From the NCBI RefSeq assembly GCF_030408415.1, contig NZ_CP046976.1:2084372-2148371 (forward strand): DNA of 64,000 nucleotides. Reading direction: 5' to 3'. A model generated the notes under the pieces. That model worked only from the letters and a program-made list of their open reading frames with translations, did no database searches and was not told where the DNA came from. Positions within the stretch are counted from its first letter, which is position 1. Every line of letters starts with the position of its first letter. Below are positions 8,551 to 18,360 of the stretch, piece by piece. Source of the DNA: Corynebacterium appendicis CIP 107643. GTDB lineage: Bacteria > Actinomycetota > Actinomycetes > Mycobacteriales > Mycobacteriaceae. The position numbers and the translations under genes were made by a program.

Positions 8551-8578
8551 TTGTCCAGCGACGGGCGGTGATTAGGGT
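8551..8578 (+). promoter_or_regulatory. Candidate promoter of the fpr2-like gene
   Basis: TTGTCC (8551-8556), a 16-base spacer and TAGGGT (8573-8578). Transcription would start near 8585, inside the adjacent McbR-type box. Confidence 0.45.
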
Positions 8579-8580
8579 TA

Positions 8581-8596
8581 CAGACCAAGCGGTCTA
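8581..8596 (+). promoter_or_regulatory. McbR-type operator
   Basis: CAGAC-CAAGCG-GTCTA, 9 of 10 matches to TAGAC-N6-GTCTA, the operator of the methionine/cysteine repressor McbR known from C. glutamicum. It covers the predicted transcription start of the fpr2-like gene, a position that would block initiation. Confidence 0.65.
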
Positions 8597-8652
8597 TGCA
8601 TCGCGACCGCTTATTACCCCCCAACCCACAAGCTCAAGAGAAGGAGAGCGCA

Positions 8653-9363
8653 ATGAAGCACGAACACGCTGCCGCCGCTGCTTTTGGCCCAGCCCGCCGT
8701 GCCGCCCACCGCGTCGCCGTCATCGGCCACGGACCAGCGGCCATTGAGACCTCGGACCTTCTCATCTGCATGGGCGACCACTTCGTCGACCTCTTCAGCC
8801 CGACGCCTGCGCCGACGTGTCTGATCCGGTTCGGATCGACGCGCCGTGCGGGCGATGCCACCGAGAGCGACAACCTCGTGCCACGCCTGCGCCTGTTCGG
8901 AAATGTCAAGGTCGGATCGGATGCAGGCGCCGTGACCGTCGGCGAACTGACCTGCTACTACGACACAGTTATCGTCGCGTCTGACACATCCGCGGGCAGC
9001 GCCGGTGCCGAAGCGGGCCTCGTCGTCGTGGGCAACAGCCGCGAAGCGGCCGCGACCTACGAGTTCCTGCGGGCGCACACCGCGCTGCCGCTCAGCCGAA
9101 CGCCCGTGGTCACCGAGCCTGCCGCAGCGTCGAACCGTCCCGGCGCGGTCGTCGCACTGTTGGAATCCCGCCGCATCCCCTTCACCACCTGGGCCGGCTG
9201 GCACCGGCCGGCGTGGGCTGGCGCTTCCTCAAACGCAGACGTGCCTCGCAGCAGTCGTGAAGTTCAGAGCGCAGGCCCGGGCTCCGCTTCCGGTTCGGTG
9301 GTGACCGCCGCGGACTGGTTCTCGCTCATCGCCATTGCCCGGGCGGTGCCAGACACGCCTTAA
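8653..9363 (+). CDS. Internally shortened Fpr2-like ferredoxin-NADP reductase homologue
   Basis: Divergent from cysI, where C. glutamicum carries fpr2, a ferredoxin/flavodoxin-NADP reductase of about 450 residues. Here the intact frame is only 236 residues. The N-terminus still looks like the family (VAVIGHGPAAIETSDLL, FAD-binding GxGxxA; then VDLF...PAPTCLIRFG; RLRLFGNVKVG). A second Rossmann-like start (VVVGNSREAAAT, about residues 118-129) stands where the NADP site begins, and ALLESRRIPFTTWAGWH (about 173-189) resembles the family's C-terminus. The central roughly 190 residues are gone. Start ATG 8653 has AAGGAG at good spacing. An active reductase seems unlikely; it may be a decaying gene or a repurposed remnant. 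Confidence 0.7.
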   Translation: MKHEHAAAAAFGPARRAAHRVAVIGHGPAAIETSDLLICMGDHFVDLFSPTPAPTCLIRFGSTRRAGDATESDNLVPRLRLFGNVKVGSDAGAVTVGELTCYYDTVIVASDTSAGSAGAEAGLVVVGNSREAAATYEFLRAHTALPLSRTPVVTEPAAASNRPGAVVALLESRRIPFTTWAGWHRPAWAGASSNADVPRSSREVQSAGPGSASGSVVTAADWFSLIAIARAVPDTP

Positions 9364-9514
9364 CCCCACTGCCTGCCCGTCCGTGGCGTTAAGGCCCCGG
9401 GAAACGGCGAGGCAAACTTTCGCGGCCTATTAAACATGCGTTAACCCACTGGCAACGACCTGTGATTACTCTTCGACAAGCCTATGTTCCCCTGACGTGG
9501 AGAAGAGAGAACCG

Positions 9515-10861
9515 ATGAGCGATAAAAGACTGCCGCGCGACATCGCCGGCGAGCACGATCTGTCTGAAGGCGCAGACGTGCGTGTGGTCGACCGCGAAGT
9601 GGTCGATTCTGAACCTATTGACGTTGACGGCAAGGCCCGCACGAACGACACCGACGCCAACGCCGATGCTGACCCCGACACCGATGCCGAAGACAACGAC
9701 CCGTTGAGCTTCCTCCCCTTGGAGGGCACCGCGAAGCAAGTCGTGAACTGGATCGCCGTCTTCCTCGGCATCTGGCTGCTGCTCAACGGTGTGGGCATGA
9801 TCGGCGACGGCTTCAACATGGCCGCGGGCGACCAAGCCAAGGAACTGTTCTCCTTCGCGGAGAACCCGTTCGTGGGCCTGGCCATCGGTATCGTCACCAC
9901 GTCGATCATCCAGTCCTCGTCCACTACGACGTCGATCGTGGTGGGCATGATCGCCGGCGGCCTGCCGCTGGACATCGCTATCCCGATGCTCTTCGGCGCC
10001 AATATGGGCACCTCGGTCACCTCGACCCTGGTGGCCCTGGGCCTGGCGGGCAACAGGAAGCAGTTCCACAACGGTTTCTCCATGGCGACCGTGCACGACT
10101 TCTTCAACCTGATCGCCATCAGTATCTTCTTCACCCTGGAGATGGTCACCGGCTTCCTGGGCAAGACCGCCACAGCCATTGCGCCGTCCCTGTCGGGCTC
10201 GGGTTCGGGTGTCATCTCGGGCATCTTCGAATCGTTCGGCGACTTCATCGACATGATCACCGAGCCGCTCGTCGAGCTGGCTAGCAGCCTCGTCGAACCG
10301 TTCGGCGACGTCTGGGGCGGCATCGTCCTCGCCGTCGTCGGCGTCGTGCTGGTGCTGCTGTCCATCAACTTCATCGGCAAGATTCTCAACGCGCTGCTGG
10401 TGGGCAAGGCGCAGGATATTCTCTACGCCGCCTTGGGCAAGAACTCGTTCTTCGGCGTTCTTTCCGGTGCGCTGATCACCACCCTGGTCCAGTCGTCGTC
10501 CACCACCACCGCTCTGACGGTTCCGCTTGCGGCATCCGGCAAGTTCAAGGTCCGCACGCTGTTCCCGTTCGTGGTCGGCGCGAATATCGGTACCACCTTC
10601 ACCGGCCTGATCGCGGCGTTTTCCGCATCCGGTGCCGAGGCCGAAGCAGCAATGGCTGGTGCCCTGGTGCACACCCTGTTCAACCTCTTCTCCGCCATCC
10701 TGATTCTGATCATTCCGTTCCTGCGCGACCTGCCGCCGAAGTGCTCCGATTGGCTGGCCACGCTCGCCGAGAAGAACAAGCTCTATGTCTTCCTCTATAT
10801 CGGTGGCGTCTTCTTCGCCATCCCGCTGCTCGCTGTGTTCATTTCCAACTCCCTGATGTAA
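9515..10861 (+). CDS. nptA: Na+/phosphate symporter, NptA/PNaS family
   Basis: A 448-residue membrane transporter. Two inverted repeats each carry the diagnostic QSSSTTT motif (about residues 131-137 and 325-331), the substrate-binding loops of type II Na/Pi cotransporters. The first 60 residues are a hydrophilic, Asp-rich cytoplasmic tail without membrane segments. ATG 9515 is preceded by GAGAG; an in-frame ATG at 9497 is less well placed. A possible -10 TATGTT lies at 9483-9488. Only 10 bp separate it from the next gene and the set ends with a PstS-like lipoprotein, so the three probably act together in phosphate uptake. Confidence 0.92.
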   Translation: MSDKRLPRDIAGEHDLSEGADVRVVDREVVDSEPIDVDGKARTNDTDANADADPDTDAEDNDPLSFLPLEGTAKQVVNWIAVFLGIWLLLNGVGMIGDGFNMAAGDQAKELFSFAENPFVGLAIGIVTTSIIQSSSTTTSIVVGMIAGGLPLDIAIPMLFGANMGTSVTSTLVALGLAGNRKQFHNGFSMATVHDFFNLIAISIFFTLEMVTGFLGKTATAIAPSLSGSGSGVISGIFESFGDFIDMITEPLVELASSLVEPFGDVWGGIVLAVVGVVLVLLSINFIGKILNALLVGKAQDILYAALGKNSFFGVLSGALITTLVQSSSTTTALTVPLAASGKFKVRTLFPFVVGANIGTTFTGLIAAFSASGAEAEAAMAGALVHTLFNLFSAILILIIPFLRDLPPKCSDWLATLAEKNKLYVFLYIGGVFFAIPLLAVFISNSLM

Positions 10862-10871
10862 GGAGCCCTCG

Positions 10872-11303
10872 ATGACGACCCCCGACAATCACGAGACCCC
10901 CGACCTGTCCCCGATGGCCCAGGACCTCATCCAGAACGAGGCTCCGGACGAGGCTCTGGAAGCGCTGCTCGCAGAGCTCGAAGAGACCGCCGAGGAACTG
11001 CGCGTCGAGCTCAACGCCCGCGGCCGCAACAAGGCGAGCTTGACCGCCGACCACGAGGCAGCTGCCAGCGAGGCAGTGGTCGAACCGGCTGAAGGCGGCG
11101 ATACGACCGTCGTCGCGGCAGAAGGCACTAAGCCCGCCCGCAAGCACAAGAAGATCAACCCCAACGTCACACCGGAGCAGCAGGCGGAGCTGGACGAGAA
11201 TTTCGCGAAGTACTGGGCGAATTCGCAGGGGTCATGGAAGAACCTCTTCCGCCTGCTCCGCGAGTTCCGCGCCGAGATGCAGGAGGGCAAGCACAATGAC
11301 TAA
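10872..11303 (+). CDS. Hypothetical acidic protein in the phosphate-uptake cluster
   Basis: A 143-residue protein I do not recognise. Residues 1-60 are strongly acidic and probably helical (repeated Glu/Ala/Leu), the middle is low-complexity Ala/Glu/Val, and a basic KHKKINPN stretch leads to a better-structured C-terminus with several aromatic residues (FAKYWANSQGSWKNLFRLL). No signal peptide or membrane segment is visible, so it is probably cytoplasmic. AAGGAG just upstream overlaps the nptA stop, and the 3' end overlaps the pstS-like start by 8 bp, indicating co-translation with both transport genes. A regulatory or coupling role is only a guess from position. Confidence 0.75.
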   Translation: MTTPDNHETPDLSPMAQDLIQNEAPDEALEALLAELEETAEELRVELNARGRNKASLTADHEAAASEAVVEPAEGGDTTVVAAEGTKPARKHKKINPNVTPEQQAELDENFAKYWANSQGSWKNLFRLLREFRAEMQEGKHND

Positions 11304-12228
11304 ACCGCGTAAGGCACTCGTTGCCTCCGCGCTGGCTGCGGTCACGGTTTTCGCGTCCGCCTGCTCGTCGGATAACACGCCGGGCGCGGACGCCATCCAG
11401 GTGACGGGTTCAGCGACGGTGGAGCCGATCACGTCCTACATGGCGAACCGCTACGATTTCGACGTGAATGTCGAGGCGATCGGTTCGACGGACGGCTTCG
11501 AGAAATTCTGCAATGGCGACGCGGATATCAACGACGCATCGGTGGCGATTCCGGGCGATTACCAGAAGCAGTGCGGCGACAACGACGTCGAGTTCATCGA
11601 GCTGCCGATCGGTTTGGACGCGATCACGATCGTCAAGCACCGCGACAACGATTTCGCGGCGGACCTCACCACGCAGCAGCTGCACGATATCTGGTCGAAG
11701 GATTCCCCGGTGTCCAAGTGGTCGGACATCGACCCGTCATGGCCGGACGAGGAGATCAAGCTGTACGGCCGCCCGGAGGGTTCGGGCACGCTCGACGTGT
11801 TCAAGGACCTTGTCCTGGACGGCGACGAGATCCGCGACGATTACGAAGCCACGGACGATGTCGAGGAGCTCTCAGCGTGGGTCGCCGAGGACCCGAACGC
11901 GCTGTCGTTCATGGGCATCGGCAACTACCTCTCCACCGAGGACGAGCACCAGAAGTTCATCGACAACGTCAACGTCGACGGCGTCGCCCCGAGTTCGGAG
12001 GAGGCGAAGAGCGGCAATTACCCGCTGTCGCGCCCGCTATTCATTTACGTGAACAAGGCGTCGACGGAGCGGGAGGACGTCGACAAGTTCGTCACGACAT
12101 ACCTCGAGCATTCGGAGGCTGTCATGCCGCGCGTGTTCTTCTACCAGCTGCCGGAGGAGGATTACGGCAACGCGCAGAAGCGTTACGCCGACCGCACGAC
12201 CGGCCCGGACGATCGCTGGCAGAGCTAA
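11296..12228 (+). CDS. PstS-like phosphate-binding lipoprotein
   Basis: A 310-residue extracytoplasmic solute-binding protein of the PstS superfamily. It has a signal peptide ending in a lipobox-like FASAC (about Cys23), then the PstS pattern: VTGSATVEP at the ligand-binding first loop, IGSTDGFEKFCNGDADI, and GRPEGSGTLDVF (the phosphate-binding GSGT loop). No Pst ABC permease or ATPase genes follow; the operon partner is the Na/Pi symporter NptA. It may therefore feed a secondary transporter or act as a sensor; this is inference. Start ATG 11296 is preceded by GGAGGG inside the upstream gene. Confidence 0.85.
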   Translation: MTKPRKALVASALAAVTVFASACSSDNTPGADAIQVTGSATVEPITSYMANRYDFDVNVEAIGSTDGFEKFCNGDADINDASVAIPGDYQKQCGDNDVEFIELPIGLDAITIVKHRDNDFAADLTTQQLHDIWSKDSPVSKWSDIDPSWPDEEIKLYGRPEGSGTLDVFKDLVLDGDEIRDDYEATDDVEELSAWVAEDPNALSFMGIGNYLSTEDEHQKFIDNVNVDGVAPSSEEAKSGNYPLSRPLFIYVNKASTEREDVDKFVTTYLEHSEAVMPRVFFYQLPEEDYGNAQKRYADRTTGPDDRWQS

Positions 12229-12230
12229 AC

Positions 12231-12250
12231 GCACGCTTATCGACGTCCCG
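12231..12250 (+). repeat. 20-bp direct repeat, left copy flanking the ABC pair
   Basis: Matches 15934-15953 at 18 of 20 positions and contains the decamer GCTTATCGAC. It begins two bases after the pstS-like stop codon. Confidence 0.5.
12235..12244 (-). repeat. Decamer GTCGATAAGC, intergenic
   Basis: The only perfect copy outside a gene, directly after the pstS-like gene and about 17 bases before a TAGGCT element. Confidence 0.6.
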
Positions 12251-12261
12251 TCCCCCCGCTG

Positions 12262-12267
12262 TAGGCT
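12262..12267 (+). promoter_or_regulatory. Candidate -10 element (TAGGCT) for the ABC exporter genes
   Basis: TAGGCT fits TANNNT; the first exporter start is 36 bases on. The -35 position, with a 17-base spacer, falls on the right end of the intergenic decamer. Confidence 0.35.
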
Positions 12268-12302
12268 GTTACCGCCACCGTTTGCAGCGAGGGGATTTTT
12301 TC

Positions 12303-13975
12303 ATGGAACTAGTGCGCCTGACCGGGAGGTTCAGCAGGCCCTACGCGGGTTTGATCGCCGCGGTGGTCGTGCTGCAACTTCTGTCCACTCTGGCCACGTT
12401 GTATCTGCCGGATTTGAATGCGGACATCATCAATAACGGCGTCGCGCAGGCTGACGTGCCGTATATCCGCCGCACCGGCCTGGTCATGCTGGCTGTGTCG
12501 CTGGTGCAGGTCGCCGCGGCTGTGGCTGCGGTGTGGTTCGCCTCGGCGGCAGCGATGCGCACCGGCCGCGATATCCGTCGGGCCGTCTACGACAATGTCA
12601 GCCGCTTCACTTCCGAGGACATGTCGCACTTCGGCGCGGCGACCCTGACCACACGCGCGACGAACGATGTGCAGCAGGTGCAGATGACCACGCTGCTGTT
12701 CTTCAATTTCATGGTCACCGCCCCGATCATGGCCGTCGGCGGCGTGATCATGGCGCTGCGCCAGGACGCGGGAATGTCGTGGCTGGTCATCGTGGCTGTC
12801 GCGGTGCTCGCTGTCGTCGTGGCGGTCATCGCGGCGCTGCTCATGCCACTGTTCAAGAAGATGCAGCAAAAGCTCGACAACATCAACGGGCTACTCCGAG
12901 AGCAGATCGCCGGCATCCGCGTGGTCCGCGCCTTCGGACGGGAGGACTTCGAAACGGAGCGCTTCACCGACGCCAACACCGCGTTGACGAAGCTGAGCCT
13001 GAATATCGGCCGCGTCTTCGTCACGATGTTCCCCGTCATCATGCTCATCCTGAATCTCGCCACCGCGGCGGTCCTCTGGTTCGGAGGCCACCGCGTCGAC
13101 CAGGGTCTCGTCGAGATCGGTTCGCTCACCGCATTCATGCAGTACCTGATGCAGATCCTCATGGCCGTGATGATGGGCGTGTTCATGCTCATGATGCTGC
13201 CGCGCGCCATTGTGTGCGGCCGCCGCATCTCGGAGGTGCTGCGCTACGAACACACCGCCCCGCCGGCGGAACAGGCGGACACCCCGGCGGCAGAGCCCGG
13301 AGTCGTCGAATTCCGCGGCGTCACCTACCGATACCCCGGTGCCGAGGAGCCCGTGCTCAAAGACATCGACTTCACCGCCCGCCCCGGAACCGTCACGGCG
13401 ATCATTGGCTCCACGGGCTCGGGGAAGTCGACGCTCATGGGTCTCATCCCGCAGCTCTACTACCCCACCTCCGGCCAGGTCAGCGTGGGCGGAAAAGTCG
13501 GCATGGTCCCGCAGAAGCCGTGGCTCTACCGCGGCACCGTCGCTTCCAACCTGCGCGTGGGCAAGCCGGACGCCACCGAAGAGGAAATGTGGGAGGCTCT
13601 GCGCACCGCCCAGGCGCACTTCGTCGACGACCTCGTCATGCCCATTGCCCAGGGCGGCACCAATGTCTCCGGCGGGCAGCGCCAGCGCCTGTGCATCGCG
13701 CGCATGCTCATCGCGAACCCCGACATCTTCCTTTTCGACGACTCCTTCTCCGCCCTCGACGCCGTCACCGAAGCCACACTACAAAAGGCCATGACCAGCT
13801 ACACCGCGGACAAGACGGTGCTGGTGGTGGCGCAGAGGGTGGCGTCGATAAGCGATGCGGACCAGATTCTCGTGATGGAAGCCGGCGAAATCGTCGCACG
13901 AGGAACCCACGACGAGCTGATGCGCACGAGCACGACCTACCGCGAGATCGAAGCGAGCCAGAAGCAGGTGACCCG

Positions 13976-13979
<4 letters not shown>
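12303..13979 (+). CDS. ABC exporter half-transporter, subunit with degenerate catalytic site
   Basis: A 558-residue fused membrane/ATPase half-transporter. About six membrane spans (residues 15-300) precede a nucleotide-binding domain with Walker A GSTGSGKST, a canonical signature (VSGGQRQR) and Walker B FLFDDS, in which Asp replaces the catalytic Glu. Together with the next gene it fits the heterodimeric exporters (TM287/288, BmrCD type) that have one non-hydrolytic site. The substrate cannot be read; multidrug or lipid export are the usual roles. ATG 12303 follows GAGGGG. The stop overlaps the next start as ATGA, so the pair is translationally coupled. Confidence 0.9.
13844..13853 (+). repeat. 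Decamer GTCGATAAGC
   Basis: Inside the first ABC gene, read Ser-Ile-Ser as TCG ATA AGC with the rare Ile codon ATA. Confidence 0.6.
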
Positions 13980-15928
<1,949 letters not shown>

Positions 15929-15933
15929 CACCC

Positions 15934-15953
15934 GCACACTTATCGACGCCCCG
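15934..15953 (+). repeat. 20-bp direct repeat, right copy flanking the ABC pair
   Basis: 18 of 20 identical to 12231-12250; it carries a one-base variant of the decamer (ACTTATCGAC at 15938-15947) and begins 5 bases after the exporter stop. Confidence 0.5.
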
Positions 15954-15975
15954 CGCAACCCTCCCTACTGCTCCC

Positions 15976-16012
15976 CTGTGGATAAGGCTGTTTGTGGGCG
16001 GGTTATCCACAG
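15976..16012. repeat. Inverted DnaA-box-like pair upstream of the HNH gene
   Basis: CTGTGGATAA (15976-15985) and TTATCCACAG (16003-16012) form a perfect 10-bp inverted repeat with a 17-base loop. Each arm contains the consensus DnaA box TTATCCACA. Nothing else here looks like an origin. Confidence 0.7.
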
Positions 16013-16050
16013 ATTTTTAGGGGCTTCTTTTTCGGGGTTGTTGTTCTGTT

Positions 16051-16056
16051 TAGCGT
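16051..16056 (+). promoter_or_regulatory. -10 element of a probable leaderless promoter (HNH gene)
   Basis: TAGCGT ends 7 bases before ATG 16064, the distance expected if transcription starts at the start codon. Confidence 0.5.
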
Positions 16057-16063
16057 GTGGGGC

Positions 16064-17134
16064 ATGAGCGATTTTGACGCGTTTCTTGGATCACTTGGTA
16101 GCCCGATGGATATCCTGGCTGGTTTCGACCGTCAGGCTGCTCGTGCTGCCGGCGTCAAGCCCGCCACGTATGTCGAGTGGGAAAAGGCCCACGAGGTCTA
16201 CTTCGGTGCGACCCGCTTTTCTCGCCAGCAGGCCAATGCCGTTCGTGTTGCTAGGCAGACGGGGAAGTCTCTGGATCAGATTCTGTTCATCGAGCAGCAA
16301 GTGCGTGCTGTGTCCTCCGACCGGGAGACGTGGAAACTCCGCCTGGCGTTGTTGTCGGTGCGCGGCAACTACAAGACGCTGCAGCGCCGCGCCAAAGACA
16401 TCATCCCCGACCCGGATAAACCCGCCCCGGAGTCCACAGTGCGGTTCGGCCGGACCCGGAAAGGCAAACGCACGGTCATCGCCACCGGGGAAGAACGCGA
16501 CATCGCCGACCTGGAACACGCCCTGCGGGCAAAGCTCGACCCCAACCGGCCCGAGGGGCCGCAAATGTACGAAGCGTTCGCCGAGCTGCTGCGGGGCGGT
16601 GCCGGGGTCGCGCAGGCTGTGCCGCGCCCGTTGATCCAGGTCCCGCTTTCCGAGCACATCAGGATCGTTTCCGGTAACGGCGATGAGACGATCCTGGGCC
16701 TGTCGGACGGCACCACCATGACCGGTGCGGAGTATCTGACTCACTATTACTCGAAGGATTTGGAGGTGGCGTTGTTCCACCCGCAGGCGGGTGCGGTGAA
16801 CCTGTACCACGCGAAGCGGTTCGCGAACGCCAAGCAACGCGACCTGGCGCGGGCGACGTTGACGACGTGTCCGGTGCCGGATTGCCGGCATGCGGCGGAT
16901 AATTGCGAGGTCCACCACATCACACCGTGGGCGCGTGGCGGGCCGACGAACATGGACAACCTGTCGGTGTTGTGCAGGTACCACAACCGCACCAACGACG
17001 ACGACCCCCACAGACACCACCGGGGTCGAATACACATGCGCAACGGCACCCCGACATGGGTCTCCCCGCGCGGAACACCAGTACCGAACACCACCCACCA
17101 ATACGGTGCCATGCACCTGTTGTTCGGAAACTAG
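16064..17134 (+). CDS. DUF222 / HNH endonuclease domain protein (13E12-type)
   Basis: A 356-residue protein of the family common in actinobacterial genomes and known in mycobacteria as 13E12 repeat proteins. The first roughly 250 residues are the helical DUF222 region; the C-terminus has a zinc-ligand pair (CPVPDC), then the HNH core CEVHHITPWARGG...NLSVLCRYHN, with the catalytic His-His and the second metal-binding Cys/His. The family is predicted to cut DNA, but its biological role is unsettled. I chose ATG 16064 over an upstream in-frame GTG/ATG because TAGCGT lies 7 bases before it. An inverted DnaA-box pair precedes the promoter. It is a single-gene unit. Confidence 0.88.
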   Translation: MSDFDAFLGSLGSPMDILAGFDRQAARAAGVKPATYVEWEKAHEVYFGATRFSRQQANAVRVARQTGKSLDQILFIEQQVRAVSSDRETWKLRLALLSVRGNYKTLQRRAKDIIPDPDKPAPESTVRFGRTRKGKRTVIATGEERDIADLEHALRAKLDPNRPEGPQMYEAFAELLRGGAGVAQAVPRPLIQVPLSEHIRIVSGNGDETILGLSDGTTMTGAEYLTHYYSKDLEVALFHPQAGAVNLYHAKRFANAKQRDLARATLTTCPVPDCRHAADNCEVHHITPWARGGPTNMDNLSVLCRYHNRTNDDDPHRHHRGRIHMRNGTPTWVSPRGTPVPNTTHQYGAMHLLFGN

Positions 17135-17198
17135 CTCGGAACCTGACCACACCACCAGGCCGAGGGCGAAACAACCCTGCGGCCATATCGGTGTGCCC

Positions 17199-17243
17199 AA
17201 AAAGAAACGACGAAACCGGGCCCCGAAACATCGGAACCCGGTT
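17199..17243 (-). terminator. Probable terminator after the minus-strand membrane-protein gene
   Basis: AACCGGG (17214-17220) pairs with CCCGGTT (17237-17243); on the minus strand the stem is followed by a T-rich run (A-run 17199-17207). It could also stop readthrough from the HNH gene. Confidence 0.5.
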
Positions 17244-17259
17244 CGATCGGCGTGGGCTT

Positions 17260-18288
17260 TTAGTACATGCTCATGTAACCGCCCGGCTGCTCTGGGTGGC
17301 CGTAGGTGTTGCCCGGAGCAGTGCCAGCAGACGGGTTGCTCTGGCTGGTGGAGCCGTGCTCGCTGACCCAGCGGTAGACGAAGACTGTGCCCAAGATCTG
17401 GACCGGCGCCACGATGAACACACCAAAGCCAAGCGTGAAGAAGGCGATAGCCATGCATGCGAGGTTGAGAAGGATGATCGCACCGAAGACCTGCCAGTAC
17501 TGAGCCTTCACGTCCTTCCATGCGGCAGAGAAAGCGCCGACCGGGCTGGTCTTTCCGTCGATGGCGTAGTACGGCACCAGCACCAGGAATGGGTAGGCGA
17601 AGATGATCGCGATAAAGGCCACGAAGAAGAAAATCGCGCCGAGAACCGGTTGCAGCGCACTCAGACCAACTGCGACAGCGACAACTGCGATGTAGGCCAC
17701 AAGGACCAGAGCAAACATCAGAAGGTATGCGAGAATGCCGTTCCCCCACGGCACACCTTGGAATGCATTGTTCCAGGTGGGCTTGACTCCACGGGTGTCC
17801 TGAAGGGCGACCTTGGCGATGACGAGGCCGGTGGCCATCGACAAGAGGATGAGCACGACGTAGAAAATGATCACCGGGGCGGTCAGACCAGTGCTGAGTT
17901 CCTCAGCACCGCTTTCGGCGGCGGCGACCTGCGGGAAGATAACGGCGAAGAAGCCGACCAGGGCGACGACCACGGGAAGGAACAGCAAGCCCAGGTAGAC
18001 GTGCCACTGGCTGGTGAAGAAGCGCTTGAAGCCGAAGGCGACTGCCTCAGCTGGCGGCAGGTTAGTCTGCGGGATGTGAAGCGGGCGGCCGGACTCGGAC
18101 TGGGTCTCAGGGTTCACGTAGCCGGAGGTCGGCGGGTACGTGTTGCCCGGCCCCTGGCCGTAGCCTTGCCCGTAGCCTTGCCCCTGTCCGTACATTGGGT
18201 TGTAGGCGTGGCCGGCATTCTGGTCGGAGGAGGATCCGCCGTAGGACGACGAGCCACCGTAACTGGGGAAATTATTGGGGTTAGACAT
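17260..18288 (-). CDS. Polytopic membrane protein with Gly/Tyr/Ser-rich N-terminal tail
   Basis: A 342-residue protein. The first 75 residues are hydrophilic and low in complexity, with YGGSSS repeats and tandem GQGYGQGYGQG units, then about six membrane segments in residues 100-300 and a short Gly/Pro-rich tail ending GGYMSMY. The membrane part resembles the general class of actinobacterial integral membrane proteins annotated as 'membrane domain of glycerophosphoryl diester phosphodiesterase', but no catalytic residues are present. I do not assign a function. Cytoplasmic Gly/Tyr/Pro-rich tails of this kind often mediate self-association in actinobacteria; that is inference. It diverges from the DUF1707 gene. 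Confidence 0.75.
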   Translation of the reverse strand: MSNPNNFPSYGGSSSYGGSSSDQNAGHAYNPMYGQGQGYGQGYGQGPGNTYPPTSGYVNPETQSESGRPLHIPQTNLPPAEAVAFGFKRFFTSQWHVYLGLLFLPVVVALVGFFAVIFPQVAAAESGAEELSTGLTAPVIIFYVVLILLSMATGLVIAKVALQDTRGVKPTWNNAFQGVPWGNGILAYLLMFALVLVAYIAVVAVAVGLSALQPVLGAIFFFVAFIAIIFAYPFLVLVPYYAIDGKTSPVGAFSAAWKDVKAQYWQVFGAIILLNLACMAIAFFTLGFGVFIVAPVQILGTVFVYRWVSEHGSTSQSNPSAGTAPGNTYGHPEQPGGYMSMY

Positions 18289-18347
18289 GGCCTACATGAT
18301 ATTTGTGGGCGAACAGTTGTCTAGGCGGATTGCCCCACCGGACCGTT

Positions 18348-18353
18348 TAGTAT
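18348..18353 (+). promoter_or_regulatory. -10 element of a probable leaderless promoter (DUF1707 gene)
   Basis: TAGTAT ends 7 bases before GTG 18361, and no ribosome-binding site is present. Confidence 0.5.
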
Positions 18354-18360
18354 TGAAATC

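Noticed and set aside
16064..17134. HNH gene as an insertion sequence or intron nuclease
   Set aside because: No terminal repeats, target duplications or intron structure; it has its own promoter-like element and matches the free-standing DUF222/HNH family.
18241..18290. Frameshift in the Gly/Tyr-rich membrane-protein gene
   Set aside because: The repeats keep one continuous frame from the ATG to the stop; the odd composition is real low complexity.
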